Shown here in pieces: positions 6,511 through 14,496 of a DNA stretch of 17,688 bases. Made by a program: the position numbers and the translations under genes. Position 1 is the stretch's first letter; each line of letters starts with the position of its first letter. Source of the DNA: Oscillospiraceae bacterium (GTDB taxonomy: Bacteria; Bacillota; Clostridia; Oscillospirales; Ruminococcaceae). Below the pieces are notes generated by a model. It saw nothing but the letters and a program-made list of their open reading frames with translations, was not told where the DNA came from and searched no databases. The stretch is taken from positions 1 to 17,688 of the forward strand of contig JAEDJV010000047.1 of NCBI GenBank assembly GCA_016296165.1. The letters run 5' to 3'.

Positions 6511-7788
6511 ATGAGTAAGAAGAAAAAAAGTATCGGTTCACTTTTCTTTGGTTTTATCATGGGACTGATCACGTTTGTTTTGATTCTCGTTCTTATAGTG
6601 TCAGTAGGATCAAATATCCTGTTCCATTCAGATGAAAGTGCCCCGAAGATAGATATTTTGAACAGGCAATATACTTTATTTGTAAACAACAGCAATGACG
6701 TTGCTAAGATCGAAAACGGAGACTTTGTTTTAATCGACAGTAAATCTGAATTCAAGGAAAATACATATGTCCTTTGTTCCCTTGGCAGCGGATACAAGAC
6801 AATAATGTGTCTTTCATCGGTTTCTGAAAATGAAAACGGAACATTGTCATATAATCTGAGAGGCGATAAGAATGGTTCAGTTGCAGAATATTCCGTTCCT
6901 CATTCAAAACTCCTCGGAACAGTAATGAACAAGGTTGATTACGTCGGAGATATAATCAGATTTTCACGCGATATGCCTGGAATAGTTACTCTTATGGCAG
7001 TTCCGTCATTTCTCCTTATTATAATTTCAATTTCTTCAATAAGAAGAAAGAAGATGAGATTCGAAGATGATCTTCTTGAGAGTGAAATATTTATCGAAGA
7101 ACTCAAAAAAGTAAAGAGAAATGAAGAAAAAAGAGCTGAAGAAAACAAGAAAAAAAGCCTGCAGGCTGAACAGGATATTACCCCGGCCTCTGCAGTAAGT
7201 AAAAACTCTGATTTCTCATATGATGAATATATAAGGCAGCCGGAAGAGAAACCAGAAGTAAACAGGTATGAGTATGTAAACTTCGAGGATGAAGCTGCCA
7301 AAAAGGCAATAGAAATCAAAAAAGCACTTCTTAATGAAACTTCAAAGGAAAAAGAGCAGACAGTATCAGAACCGGCTGTCAGCAAATCCGATGCTCATGA
7401 ATCGGATAACAAAACTGGTGAAGTTCAGAGTGAAGTGAAATCTGAATATACTCAGACAGAGAAAAAAGCGGATTCAATATATAGTGAACAGATTAATCCG
7501 GAAGCTCCCGTATATCAGCCGGAACCAGCTCCGGTTGAGGCGTACAATCCGGTTAGAAATACCGAATCTGAAAAGCAGCCTGAACCAATGCATTTTGTAG
7601 ATTTAGCAGAATACAAGAATACAGAAGCTGCAAAGGTTCAGGAGACCTTGATTCAACCTGAAAAACCTAAGACTGAACCTGCTGCACCGGTTAAAAAGAA
7701 AACAAAACCTCCGGTTAAGAAGATCAAAGCAGACTCCATTGATGATCTTATCAAACTTCTTGAGGATGAGAAAAAGAAACTCGATTAA
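6511..7788 (+). CDS. Signal-peptidase-I-fold (S26-like) membrane protein with long charged C-terminal tail
   Basis: 425 residues. Transmembrane helix 1 (about 10-32) is followed by an extracytoplasmic beta domain (about 45-155) that reads like the SipW/archaeal signal peptidase core: IENGDFVLID (67-76), YKTIMCL (95-101), RGDKN (117-121), then LLGTV and YVGDI before helix 2 (about 157-177). The usual S-x-M-x-P box is not conserved. S61 could be the nucleophile and K96 the general base, but this is alignment by eye, and the protein may be inactive. Residues 178-220 are very rich in K and E (likely coiled coil). Residues 225-405 are low-complexity P/E/K/S, and the chain ends in a predicted helix SIDDLIKLLEDEKKKLD. 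Such a cytoplasmic tail is unusual for a peptidase and suggests a docking role. The gene is monocistronic, with a good ribosome site (AAGGA, 6501-6505). Confidence 0.5.
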   Translation: MSKKKKSIGSLFFGFIMGLITFVLILVLIVSVGSNILFHSDESAPKIDILNRQYTLFVNNSNDVAKIENGDFVLIDSKSEFKENTYVLCSLGSGYKTIMCLSSVSENENGTLSYNLRGDKNGSVAEYSVPHSKLLGTVMNKVDYVGDIIRFSRDMPGIVTLMAVPSFLLIIISISSIRRKKMRFEDDLLESEIFIEELKKVKRNEEKRAEENKKKSLQAEQDITPASAVSKNSDFSYDEYIRQPEEKPEVNRYEYVNFEDEAAKKAIEIKKALLNETSKEKEQTVSEPAVSKSDAHESDNKTGEVQSEVKSEYTQTEKKADSIYSEQINPEAPVYQPEPAPVEAYNPVRNTESEKQPEPMHFVDLAEYKNTEAAKVQETLIQPEKPKTEPAAPVKKKTKPPVKKIKADSIDDLIKLLEDEKKKLD

Positions 7789-7800
7789 GAATTACTGCGA

Positions 7801-7847
7801 TGCTGTGCACAGAGTACGGATCTTTGGTACTGTGCACAGCATTTTTT
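7801..7847 (+). terminator. Rho-independent terminator after the signal-peptidase-like gene
   Basis: TGCTGTGCACAG-AG-TAC (7801-7817) pairs with GTACTGTGCACAGCA (7827-7841) with a two-base bulge, followed by six T. It is strong and starts 12 bases after the stop codon. Confidence 0.92.
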
Positions 7848-7915
7848 GTTTTGTGAAAATTACACATAAATTCAAATTAAAAATTTTGCTTTATGTTAAT
7901 ATAAAGTAATTGCTA

Positions 7916-7944
7916 TTGTTTTTTTACCGGTAATTATATATAAT
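7916..7944 (+). promoter_or_regulatory. Likely pheA promoter
   Basis: TTGTTT (7916-7921), a 17-base spacer and TATAAT (7939-7944). A second TATAAT overlaps at 7944-7949. The leader of about 70 bases shows neither a T-box nor a Phe-rich leader peptide, so control at this gene is probably by the ACT domain of the enzyme. Confidence 0.55.
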
Positions 7945-8022
7945 ATAATTATGGTATAAGAAAATAAATTATCGTTTACTACATCTGAAAATGACGAATT
8001 ATGAAAGGAAATTTATTATCAT

Positions 8023-9141
8023 ATGGATTTAAAAGAACTCAGAGATCAGATTGATATACTCGATGCAGAGATACTTGACAAATTCCAGAAGAGAATGGAT
8101 CTTTGCCTTCAGGTAGCTGAATATAAAAAGAAAAATAAAGTAAATGTTCTCCAGACCGGCAGAGAACAGGAAGTTATTGACGGAATAAAAGCAAAGTCAG
8201 AGAAAAGATATGAGGACAGCGCAGCAGTTCTGTTTTCAAATATCATGGACATCAGCAAGAGTTATCAGCAGTGTGAAATTAATAAAAATATCAGGTTTAT
8301 CGAATCATCTGAATTTGATATTAGTTCCGGCTGTAAGATAGGCTGCTACGGAGTGAAGGGCTCAAACTCGGAAGAAGCTGCAAGAAAGATATTCGGAAAT
8401 AAAACAAACATAGGTTTTTATCATGAGTTTGAGGATGTGTTCAGAGCCGTTGATGAGGGTAAACTTGATTTTGGTGTTGTGCCTGTTCAGAATTCAAGCA
8501 CAGGCTCCATCTCACAGACTTATGATCTTATGAGAAAATACAATGTATATATAGACAAGATGGTCAGAGTAAGCATCAAACATTGTCTTGCATCGGCAAA
8601 TGCTGAAAATATAAACGAAGTGGAGGCTGTTTATTCGCATCCGCAGGCTATTATGCAGTGTTCTGAATTTATTTCTGAAAACGGTTTAAAGACAGTACAC
8701 TATGCAAGTACAGCTACGTCTGCGAAGTTCGTTGCAAAAAGTGACAAGAAGATAGCTGCTATCTGTTCTGAAAAATGTGCAAAGATTTATAATCTTAATA
8801 TTCTCAAAAAAAATATTTCTGACGAGTCATCAAACTTTACAAGATTTATCTGCATCTCAAAAAAGTTCATGGTGGAAAAGGATGCCAACAGAGTTTCAGT
8901 ACTTATGTCCCTTTCGGACAATGAAGGCTCTCTCTACAGAATGCTTACAAAGTTTCGTGTGGCAGGACTTAATCTTCTTAAGATAGAAAGCCGTCCGCGT
9001 CATGAAGGAAATTTTGATGTCGTGTTCTATCTGGATTTTGAAGGAAGCATGGATGATGAACGTGTAAATGCACTTCTCTGTGCACTGAAAAATGAAGTCA
9101 CAGATTTCAGATTTCTTGGTAACTACAATGAGATTATCTGA
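8023..9141 (+). CDS. pheA: Bifunctional chorismate mutase / prephenate dehydratase (P-protein)
   Basis: 372 residues in three domains that convert chorismate to prephenate and then phenylpyruvate, the committed steps to phenylalanine, in the cytoplasm. Residues 1-85 are an AroQ-type chorismate mutase (ELRDQIDILD with R7, R24 in the helix, VAEYKK, and R47-E48 in GREQEVI). Residues 105-280 are prephenate dehydratase: PVQNSSTGSI (154-163), SHPQA (205-209) and the catalytic NFTRF (271-275, T273). Residues 291-365 are the ACT domain with the phenylalanine-binding ESRP (322-325), so feedback inhibition by Phe is expected. The usual PxENS motif reads PVQNS, a Glu-to-Gln change at 156. The GAAAGG ribosome site is 14 bases upstream. 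No terminator separates it from the phosphatase gene downstream. Confidence 0.93.
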   Translation: MDLKELRDQIDILDAEILDKFQKRMDLCLQVAEYKKKNKVNVLQTGREQEVIDGIKAKSEKRYEDSAAVLFSNIMDISKSYQQCEINKNIRFIESSEFDISSGCKIGCYGVKGSNSEEAARKIFGNKTNIGFYHEFEDVFRAVDEGKLDFGVVPVQNSSTGSISQTYDLMRKYNVYIDKMVRVSIKHCLASANAENINEVEAVYSHPQAIMQCSEFISENGLKTVHYASTATSAKFVAKSDKKIAAICSEKCAKIYNLNILKKNISDESSNFTRFICISKKFMVEKDANRVSVLMSLSDNEGSLYRMLTKFRVAGLNLLKIESRPRHEGNFDVVFYLDFEGSMDDERVNALLCALKNEVTDFRFLGNYNEII

Positions 9142-9193
9142 TCTGACAGAAAACAATGCTTTGTTGCCGTATTAGTTTTATATGCGGCAGAAT

Positions 9194-9197
9194 GGAG
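9194..9197 (+). promoter_or_regulatory. Ribosome binding site deciding the phosphatase start
   Basis: GGAG lies nine bases before ATG 9207. The longer frame from ATG 9156 has no comparable site and would add 17 residues that are not part of the family core. Confidence 0.7.
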
Positions 9198-9206
9198 ATA
9201 GTTTTT

Positions 9207-9977
9207 ATGTTTTATTGCTGCGGAATAACGGAGCAGGGTATAAAGGAAAGAAATGAAGACGCTGTTTTAATAAACAATACCGTTCTTACTGAAGGTAAGA
9301 TGGAAGTCAACATAGACAAGCCCTTTATAGCTGCTGTATGCGACGGGGTTTCCGGGGAAAAATCAGGGGATATTGCATCAAGAATGTGTCTTGCTGAACT
9401 TGCAAAGCAGGAATTCAGCAGTCAGTTCAATTTTATTCAGGCACTTAACAAGATACACAGACAGCTTAAACATTACGGCTTATTCCATAAAAATTCATCA
9501 AATATGCAGACTACCATATGTGGATTTGCTGTTGATGAAAAGAAAACCATGTACTGTGTAAACGTTGGAGATTCCAGACTCTACAGATTCAGAAACTCCA
9601 AACTTAAACAGCTCACCCGCGATCAGTCACTGGTTCAGATGCTGTATGAGCAGGGCAAGATAACATATGAGGAAAAAAGAAAGCATGTTCACAGGAATAT
9701 AATTATGCCTGTTCTCGGCAATACTACCGCAAAACCTACTATTGATGTCAGCACAATAGACGAGGCGCCTGAATGCGGAGACGTGTATATCATATGTTCA
9801 GACGGACTTTCAGACTATATTGTAAAGTCTGAGATAGAGGAGATCCTCTCTATGCCTATGTCAATGCCTAAACGCCTTGAGGAACTTGTAAAACGTTCAC
9901 TTGATAAAGGATGCAGGGACAATATTTCTATAGTTGCAGCTACATATATGCCTGGGCCAACTGTGGAAAATGAATGA
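9207..9977 (+). CDS. PP2C-family serine/threonine protein phosphatase (PrpC/Stp-like)
   Basis: 256 residues from ATG 9207, the typical size of bacterial PP2C enzymes. The metal-binding and catalytic motifs are all present: RNED (15-18), DGVSG (46-50), GDSR (121-124), SDGLSD (198-203) and RDN (237-239). Mn/Mg-dependent dephosphorylation of Ser/Thr-phosphoproteins is therefore expected, in the cytoplasm, since no membrane segment is seen. In many Firmicutes this enzyme sits next to a PASTA kinase (PrkC) and opposes it. Here it follows pheA by 65 bases, and no kinase is in the window, so its partner must be elsewhere. Co-transcription with pheA is likely because I see no terminator or promoter between them. 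Confidence 0.9.
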   Translation: MFYCCGITEQGIKERNEDAVLINNTVLTEGKMEVNIDKPFIAAVCDGVSGEKSGDIASRMCLAELAKQEFSSQFNFIQALNKIHRQLKHYGLFHKNSSNMQTTICGFAVDEKKTMYCVNVGDSRLYRFRNSKLKQLTRDQSLVQMLYEQGKITYEEKRKHVHRNIIMPVLGNTTAKPTIDVSTIDEAPECGDVYIICSDGLSDYIVKSEIEEILSMPMSMPKRLEELVKRSLDKGCRDNISIVAATYMPGPTVENE

Positions 9978-9994
9978 TTTATCGTAAATTAGAA

Positions 9995-10023
9995 TGCCGG
10001 CTGGATTCAGTCGGTATTTTTTT
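9995..10023 (+). terminator. Rho-independent terminator after the phosphatase gene
   Basis: TGCCGGCTG (9995-10003), loop GATT and CAGTCGGTA (10008-10016) with two G-U pairs, followed by seven T. It isolates the sigma-factor operon from the pheA unit. Confidence 0.92.
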
Positions 10024-10032
10024 ATTAAAAAA

Positions 10033-10064
10033 TGAACTTTTTCAGGGAGCCTTAAGTATATAAT
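10033..10064 (+). promoter_or_regulatory. Candidate ECF-type, possibly autoregulated, promoter
   Basis: TGAACT (10033-10038), 16 bases, then AGTATATAAT (10055-10064). This resembles the TGAAAC-N16-CGTA pattern of many ECF sigma factors. No good sigma-A -35 box is found for the TATAAT at 10059-10064 or for that at 10077-10082. ECF operons are often transcribed by their own sigma factor. This is inference from a single site. Confidence 0.45.
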
Positions 10065-10099
10065 AACAGAGCTCTTTATAATCAGGAAAGGAGGAAAAA

Positions 10100-10600
10100 A
10101 TGAACAATGTTCCGGACATTAATCAAAATCTGGAGGCGTACAGAGAACGTCTTTCCAGACTGTGCATAAATTTATGCAAAAATTATTCTGATGCTGAGGA
10201 CCTGTTTCAGGAAACATGCTTTCGTGCATTCAGATATTACAGCAAGTATGACCCGAAACGTGATTTTGAAAACTGGATAGTAAAGATCTGCGTGAATACA
10301 TATAAAACGGAACTTAGAAAAAAATATCTGTTTCGCATGAAGCAATTTGAAACTGAGGATGAACATGATTTGTTTTTCAGCCTCATTCCTGACAGGGAGG
10401 GTGAATCTGAAGAATACAGGATGCTTATAGAAACCATAAATAATCTTCCTGAAAAATATCGTATAGTTGTTGTCTTACGCTTTTTTAATGACTATTCAGA
10501 AGAAAGAGTTGCTAAGATGCTCGGGATTCCGCGCGGTACAGTAAAATCAAGACTTAATAAGGCAAAAAAACTGATCAGAGAGGTGATGAAAAATGGATGA
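10100..10600 (+). CDS. ECF-type RNA polymerase sigma factor
   Basis: 166 residues with the two-domain ECF layout. Region 2 spans about 11-77: DAEDLFQETCFRAF (31-44) is the core-binding/-10 segment, and FENWIVKICVNTY (56-68) is the region 2.4 helix. Region 4 spans about 110-163, with LPEKYRIVVVLRF and the helix-turn-helix YSEERVAKMLGIPRGTVKSR (132-151) that reads the -35 box. It has a near-perfect ribosome site, AAAGGAGG (10087-10094), five bases before ATG. It overlaps the next gene by eight bases, so the two products are translationally coupled, as expected for a sigma/anti-sigma pair. Targets are unknown; the operon itself is the first candidate. Confidence 0.92.
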   Translation: MNNVPDINQNLEAYRERLSRLCINLCKNYSDAEDLFQETCFRAFRYYSKYDPKRDFENWIVKICVNTYKTELRKKYLFRMKQFETEDEHDLFFSLIPDREGESEEYRMLIETINNLPEKYRIVVVLRFFNDYSEERVAKMLGIPRGTVKSRLNKAKKLIREVMKNG

Positions 10601-11534
10601 CAATGAAAAACTGGATAAAAGGCTGAAGGCAGTTATAGATTCCGAAGTCCCTGAAAAAATGCAGTTTAGAATTCCTGAAAGCGAATCGGATTTTAAGGTA
10701 GTCCGTTTCAGAAAGAAGACATTTGCGACGCGTATGGCGGCAGGAGCATTTTCAGTATTGGCGGCAGCTGCATTTATCTGTATACCGGCAGGTATTATTC
10801 TGAAAAATGCCGGTACGGTCAGTACAGGGTATAGCGATAAAAAATACAACAGCCGGTTTGAACGTTATATGGATGAGTATGATTATGAACTTACTCATAA
10901 CAGTTATAAAAAGATATATAATTCCGGAAGTGAAACTGAGAAAAAAATATTCAGTTTTTTAGGGCTTATTCCGGAAATAGAGCAGGGTTATAACGCAGAA
11001 ATTTTTGTACGTACTCTTGGAGAAGAGGATGAGATTTATACAAGGCAGGCGTATGCCGTATGGTATGACCATAACGGCGAGATAAATGCTATAATGCCTA
11101 CTTCAGAAAAAGCGGATGGATATACTTATGAAGCGGATTTTCCGGGAGAAAAAGGTGCTGAGAATGTAATAAACAATCTTCTGGATAGCTTCAGTAACAG
11201 GAACAGAGCTGTAAGTTTTGAAGGAACGCTTGTAAGACCGCAAATTACCGGATATTCTGATGTTGCTGCACAAACAGATAAAAAAGATGTGAGATGTATG
11301 ATAAATAACGGTGATTATGTAATTCCAGTCAGAGTCTGCTCGATAGACTATACAGTTTACTGTGAAATTTTTAGTGAAAGCAATCCTTTGCCTTCAACAA
11401 CTATGGATATATTAGTTGAAAACGGTATGACAAAGTACAGTACGGTGCTTGCATATGACTGCTCAAGGAAAAATGCAGTCAGAATAAAATCTGTCAGTCA
11501 GGACATATGGCTTGAAAAAGCTGAAAGAAACTGA
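10593..11534 (+). CDS. Single-pass membrane protein, putative anti-sigma factor
   Basis: 313 residues. A charged cytoplasmic N-terminus of about 43 residues (LDKRLKAVIDSEVPEKM) is followed by one transmembrane helix (about 46-70) and an extracytoplasmic domain of about 240 residues of no recognised family. Gene position and topology are those of an ECF anti-sigma factor: first downstream gene, eight-base overlap, cytoplasmic stub plus ectodomain. No zinc-finger H-x3-C-x2-C motif is present, so it is not a classical ZAS protein. The ectodomain holds four cysteines (235, 249, 257, 290) that could form disulfides or respond to redox state. It ends 19 bases before the lipoprotein start. The role is inferred from context, and the sequence alone does not prove sigma binding. 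Confidence 0.6.
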   Translation: MDDNEKLDKRLKAVIDSEVPEKMQFRIPESESDFKVVRFRKKTFATRMAAGAFSVLAAAAFICIPAGIILKNAGTVSTGYSDKKYNSRFERYMDEYDYELTHNSYKKIYNSGSETEKKIFSFLGLIPEIEQGYNAEIFVRTLGEEDEIYTRQAYAVWYDHNGEINAIMPTSEKADGYTYEADFPGEKGAENVINNLLDSFSNRNRAVSFEGTLVRPQITGYSDVAAQTDKKDVRCMINNGDYVIPVRVCSIDYTVYCEIFSESNPLPSTTMDILVENGMTKYSTVLAYDCSRKNAVRIKSVSQDIWLEKAERN

Positions 11535-11541
11535 AAAAAGT

Positions 11542-11546
11542 GAGGA
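11542..11546 (+). promoter_or_regulatory. Ribosome binding site deciding the second lipoprotein start
   Basis: GAGGA lies seven bases before ATG 11554. The longer frame from TTG 11512 would overlap the previous gene, lacks a comparable site, and puts a charged extension before the signal peptide. Confidence 0.75.
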
Positions 11547-11553
11547 CAATAAG

Positions 11554-14487
11554 ATGAGTAAAAATAAATTAATAAGCATTGCAGCTGCAGTATTAATGGC
11601 ATTTTCTGCTGTATCATGCTCGCAGGAGAAAAATCTGAAACCGGAATCTGATATTCCGGAAGTGAATAAAACAGCGGAAAAGGTCAGCGAAAACAGTTTT
11701 AAAAAGATAACAAGATTTTTTGAGCAGATTGATATTACTGATACTGACATGAGTTATTCAACCCCTGTTGCTGCAGATGAGGACAAATATTACTATTATC
11801 AGGGCGGAAGGGACTATGCGTATGAAATGCCTGAAAATTATGAAGTTTACTGTGCAGATATTAACAGCGGTTCTGTGGAGTATTCAGAATGTGCTGATGT
11901 CCCGTCAGAGGCAGATATAGTATTAAGGAATGAAGAAAATATTCTGTACACATTATCTGAAGAAACAGAACAAAAGGCATACGGATACAACATAAAAAGC
12001 GGAAAAACCACAGAGCTTAAGGGGATTTTTCCGGACAGGTATCTTGTCAGAACAGACAGAAACGGAAATATTTATATATACAGCAATTACAAAATATATG
12101 TATATGACACTTCGTTTAATCCGGTTAAGGTAACTGATGTTGAAAAAAGTATGAAAGAGGAACTTGACAAAAACGGGGTGTACCTTTACAGCATGTGCGT
12201 TCTGGATGACGGACAGGTTTGTTTTGCTGTTTCTGCAAAGTACCAGTGGGCAAAGGTTCTGAAGACTGAGGCAGACGGAAGTTTAACTGACCTCACAGGA
12301 GAAATGACTGATTATGCTGATAATTATATTGTTCGGAATATGTACACAGATGAAGAAGGAAATATAGTTGTAAGTGTAGGATACGGTGATGTACGTTTTG
12401 ATGTTATATCTCCCGAAAACGGTGATCTGATAAAAAGATATGAAATTTACGGGGAGGAAGATCTGATAGGCCCGGGCGGCGGATATGATATGATTTATAA
12501 AAAATCCGGGGGAATATACGGCTACAGCTATATGGAAGACAGCAGCACTGCTCTGGTTACAGGTGAAGACATTACTGATATGGATGATTCGTACAGCCGG
12601 GCATTTTATGCAGGAGATAAACTGTATATTGTGCTTGGTGTAAAATTTCCTTCAAAGATAATTGTTCTGGACAGGGAAGGAAAAAGAAAAGAATATGAAG
12701 CTGATGCCCTTTCGTATGCAGATACTGACAGTAAAGGAAATCTTGTGTATATTTCGTCAAGACATTATCTGGATTCTGATGAGGATTACGGGTCATTTGA
12801 AGCTGTTGACAGCAAAGTCTGCAGACTGGATAATCAGGGAAATAATACTTTTCTTTTTTCATTTCCGCTGTATCACGGCGAAGTGTATCCTCTTGATATC
12901 AAAATCTGCAGCAACGGAAATATAGCCTGTGCTTATCCCGCTTCGGAAGAGGATAATTTATATTCGTCATTCAGTATACTGATTTTTGATGAAAGCGGAA
13001 ATGTTGTAAAAACAATAGGAAAACCGTCAGAAGATTACTTTTATCCTTCGCTTGTAAAAAATGAAAAATCAGAACTTTTTGTCATGAACCGTTCAAACGC
13101 CACTAAGGTATATCGTGTGAATGAAGATACAGGTGAACTTACAGAAACAGCCTTTAACAGGAATGTCAGCAAAATATTTGACGGGAACAGCGGATATGAT
13201 TTTTATTATCTTGATAATTCAGGACTTTACGGTTATAAGGCAGATGAGGATGTTTCTGAAGAAATACTGTATTATTCAGACTGTTATGAAGATATAGCAA
13301 ACAGACCGGTAATATTAACCTCGTCTTCGGAATTTATCGGATGTGAGGGTAAAAAATATGTAAAGATGAGTGATGAGAAACTCGAAAAGCTTAATTCAAG
13401 AAAGATACTCACACTTGCACTTGCGAACGTAGATGTTAATGTAATAAATATTAAGGATTATGTAAATAAATTTAATAAAGAAAATGAGGATTTTCGTATT
13501 CTTATTAAGCCTTATGAATTTGATACAGAAAGTTACAGTGCATGGGATAAGGTAAACGAAGACCTTAACAGAGACATTGCCGCCGGAAATATTCCTGATA
13601 TAATTCTTACTAACTATATTGATGTATCATCATATGTAAAATCAGGACTTTTTACAGATCACAGAAAATTTATTGAAAACGATCCGGAAATAAGCAATGA
13701 CGTTTTAAACCAGTCTGTATGCAGTGTATTTACTTATAAAGATTCACTTTACTGCATACCTGTTACCTATACTTCGTCTGTTCTGGTTTCAGCAGAAAAG
13801 AAGGATAAACTGACTTATGATGAATTTTTAAACATTACAGAAAATAATGAGAAAGTGTTCAGACCTTATTCTTATCCGTGGGATTATCTTATCAATTCAT
13901 ATTTCTGCGATTCAGTTGATCTTGAAAACGGAAAATGTGATTTTGACAATGAAACGTTTGTTTCTCTTCTTGAATTTGCGAAAAAAGGATATGGGAATGA
14001 GGAGGAAGAGGATTATTCCTATGAGGACGATGGTTACATTCTGGATATCGCATCTGTGAACGGGATATACGATTATGATAATATAGATGAATATTATCCG
14101 TCTACCCCTAATATATGCGGATTTCCGTCAGAAAGCGGAGAAGGAAGACAGTATATTTATCCGCTGCTTACACTGGCGGTAACCGAGGCATCAGAAAATA
14201 AATCTGAAGCGTGGGCATTTATTAAGTCACTTGCAGATAAACAGGATGCGTATACTCCATGTTTCTTCAGATTATCCTCTGAAGGAAACGAAAACTACCC
14301 GGAGAATACAGTGAAAGGATATGAAGAATATACGAAAATGCCTGCTTTTACAGGTTTGATGTATAGCAGGATACACAGCATAGTAGCAGAAGAAATGGAA
14401 GTGTTTAACGCAGACCAGAGAACAGCGGAAGAAACGGCAAAGATAATTCAGAACAAAGTATCGCTTATGCTTAGTGAGACAGAATAA
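11554..14487 (+). CDS. Giant surface lipoprotein of the sigma operon: propeller-like plus solute-binding-like parts
   Basis: 977 residues from ATG 11554. The signal peptide (MSKNKLISIAAAVLMAFSAV) ends in lipobox AVSC with C22 lipidated. Residues about 45-610 hold blade-like repeats (DRNGNIYIY, DEEGNIVVS, DSKGNLVYI, CSNGNIACA), suggesting a beta-propeller. Residues about 615-975 resemble an extracellular solute-binding protein, with AGNIPDIIL near 677-685, AWAFIK near 887-892 and the final helix KVSLMLSE. It is the paralogue of the lipoprotein at 980-3973: the pair share YDFYY-x-D-x(4)-YGY, NIPDI/KIPDI and SxxWxFIK at equivalent places. It is the third gene of the ECF sigma operon and is followed by a strong terminator. 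No transporter permease is linked. A sensor that feeds the membrane protein upstream is the favoured, unproven role. A plain binding protein for a distant ABC importer is the alternative. Confidence 0.75.
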   Translation: MSKNKLISIAAAVLMAFSAVSCSQEKNLKPESDIPEVNKTAEKVSENSFKKITRFFEQIDITDTDMSYSTPVAADEDKYYYYQGGRDYAYEMPENYEVYCADINSGSVEYSECADVPSEADIVLRNEENILYTLSEETEQKAYGYNIKSGKTTELKGIFPDRYLVRTDRNGNIYIYSNYKIYVYDTSFNPVKVTDVEKSMKEELDKNGVYLYSMCVLDDGQVCFAVSAKYQWAKVLKTEADGSLTDLTGEMTDYADNYIVRNMYTDEEGNIVVSVGYGDVRFDVISPENGDLIKRYEIYGEEDLIGPGGGYDMIYKKSGGIYGYSYMEDSSTALVTGEDITDMDDSYSRAFYAGDKLYIVLGVKFPSKIIVLDREGKRKEYEADALSYADTDSKGNLVYISSRHYLDSDEDYGSFEAVDSKVCRLDNQGNNTFLFSFPLYHGEVYPLDIKICSNGNIACAYPASEEDNLYSSFSILIFDESGNVVKTIGKPSEDYFYPSLVKNEKSELFVMNRSNATKVYRVNEDTGELTETAFNRNVSKIFDGNSGYDFYYLDNSGLYGYKADEDVSEEILYYSDCYEDIANRPVILTSSSEFIGCEGKKYVKMSDEKLEKLNSRKILTLALANVDVNVINIKDYVNKFNKENEDFRILIKPYEFDTESYSAWDKVNEDLNRDIAAGNIPDIILTNYIDVSSYVKSGLFTDHRKFIENDPEISNDVLNQSVCSVFTYKDSLYCIPVTYTSSVLVSAEKKDKLTYDEFLNITENNEKVFRPYSYPWDYLINSYFCDSVDLENGKCDFDNETFVSLLEFAKKGYGNEEEEDYSYEDDGYILDIASVNGIYDYDNIDEYYPSTPNICGFPSESGEGRQYIYPLLTLAVTEASENKSEAWAFIKSLADKQDAYTPCFFRLSSEGNENYPENTVKGYEEYTKMPAFTGLMYSRIHSIVAEEMEVFNADQRTAEETAKIIQNKVSLMLSETE

Positions 14488-14496
14488 ATATCATAC

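Noticed and set aside
6939..7385. 148-codon Ser/Phe-rich frame on the minus strand
   Set aside because: This is the complement of the Lys/Glu-rich tail of the signal-peptidase-like gene, where long antisense frames are expected.
7945..8022. Possible T-box or Phe attenuator in the pheA leader
   Set aside because: The leader is too short for a T-box, has no Phe-rich leader peptide, and no terminator precedes the gene.
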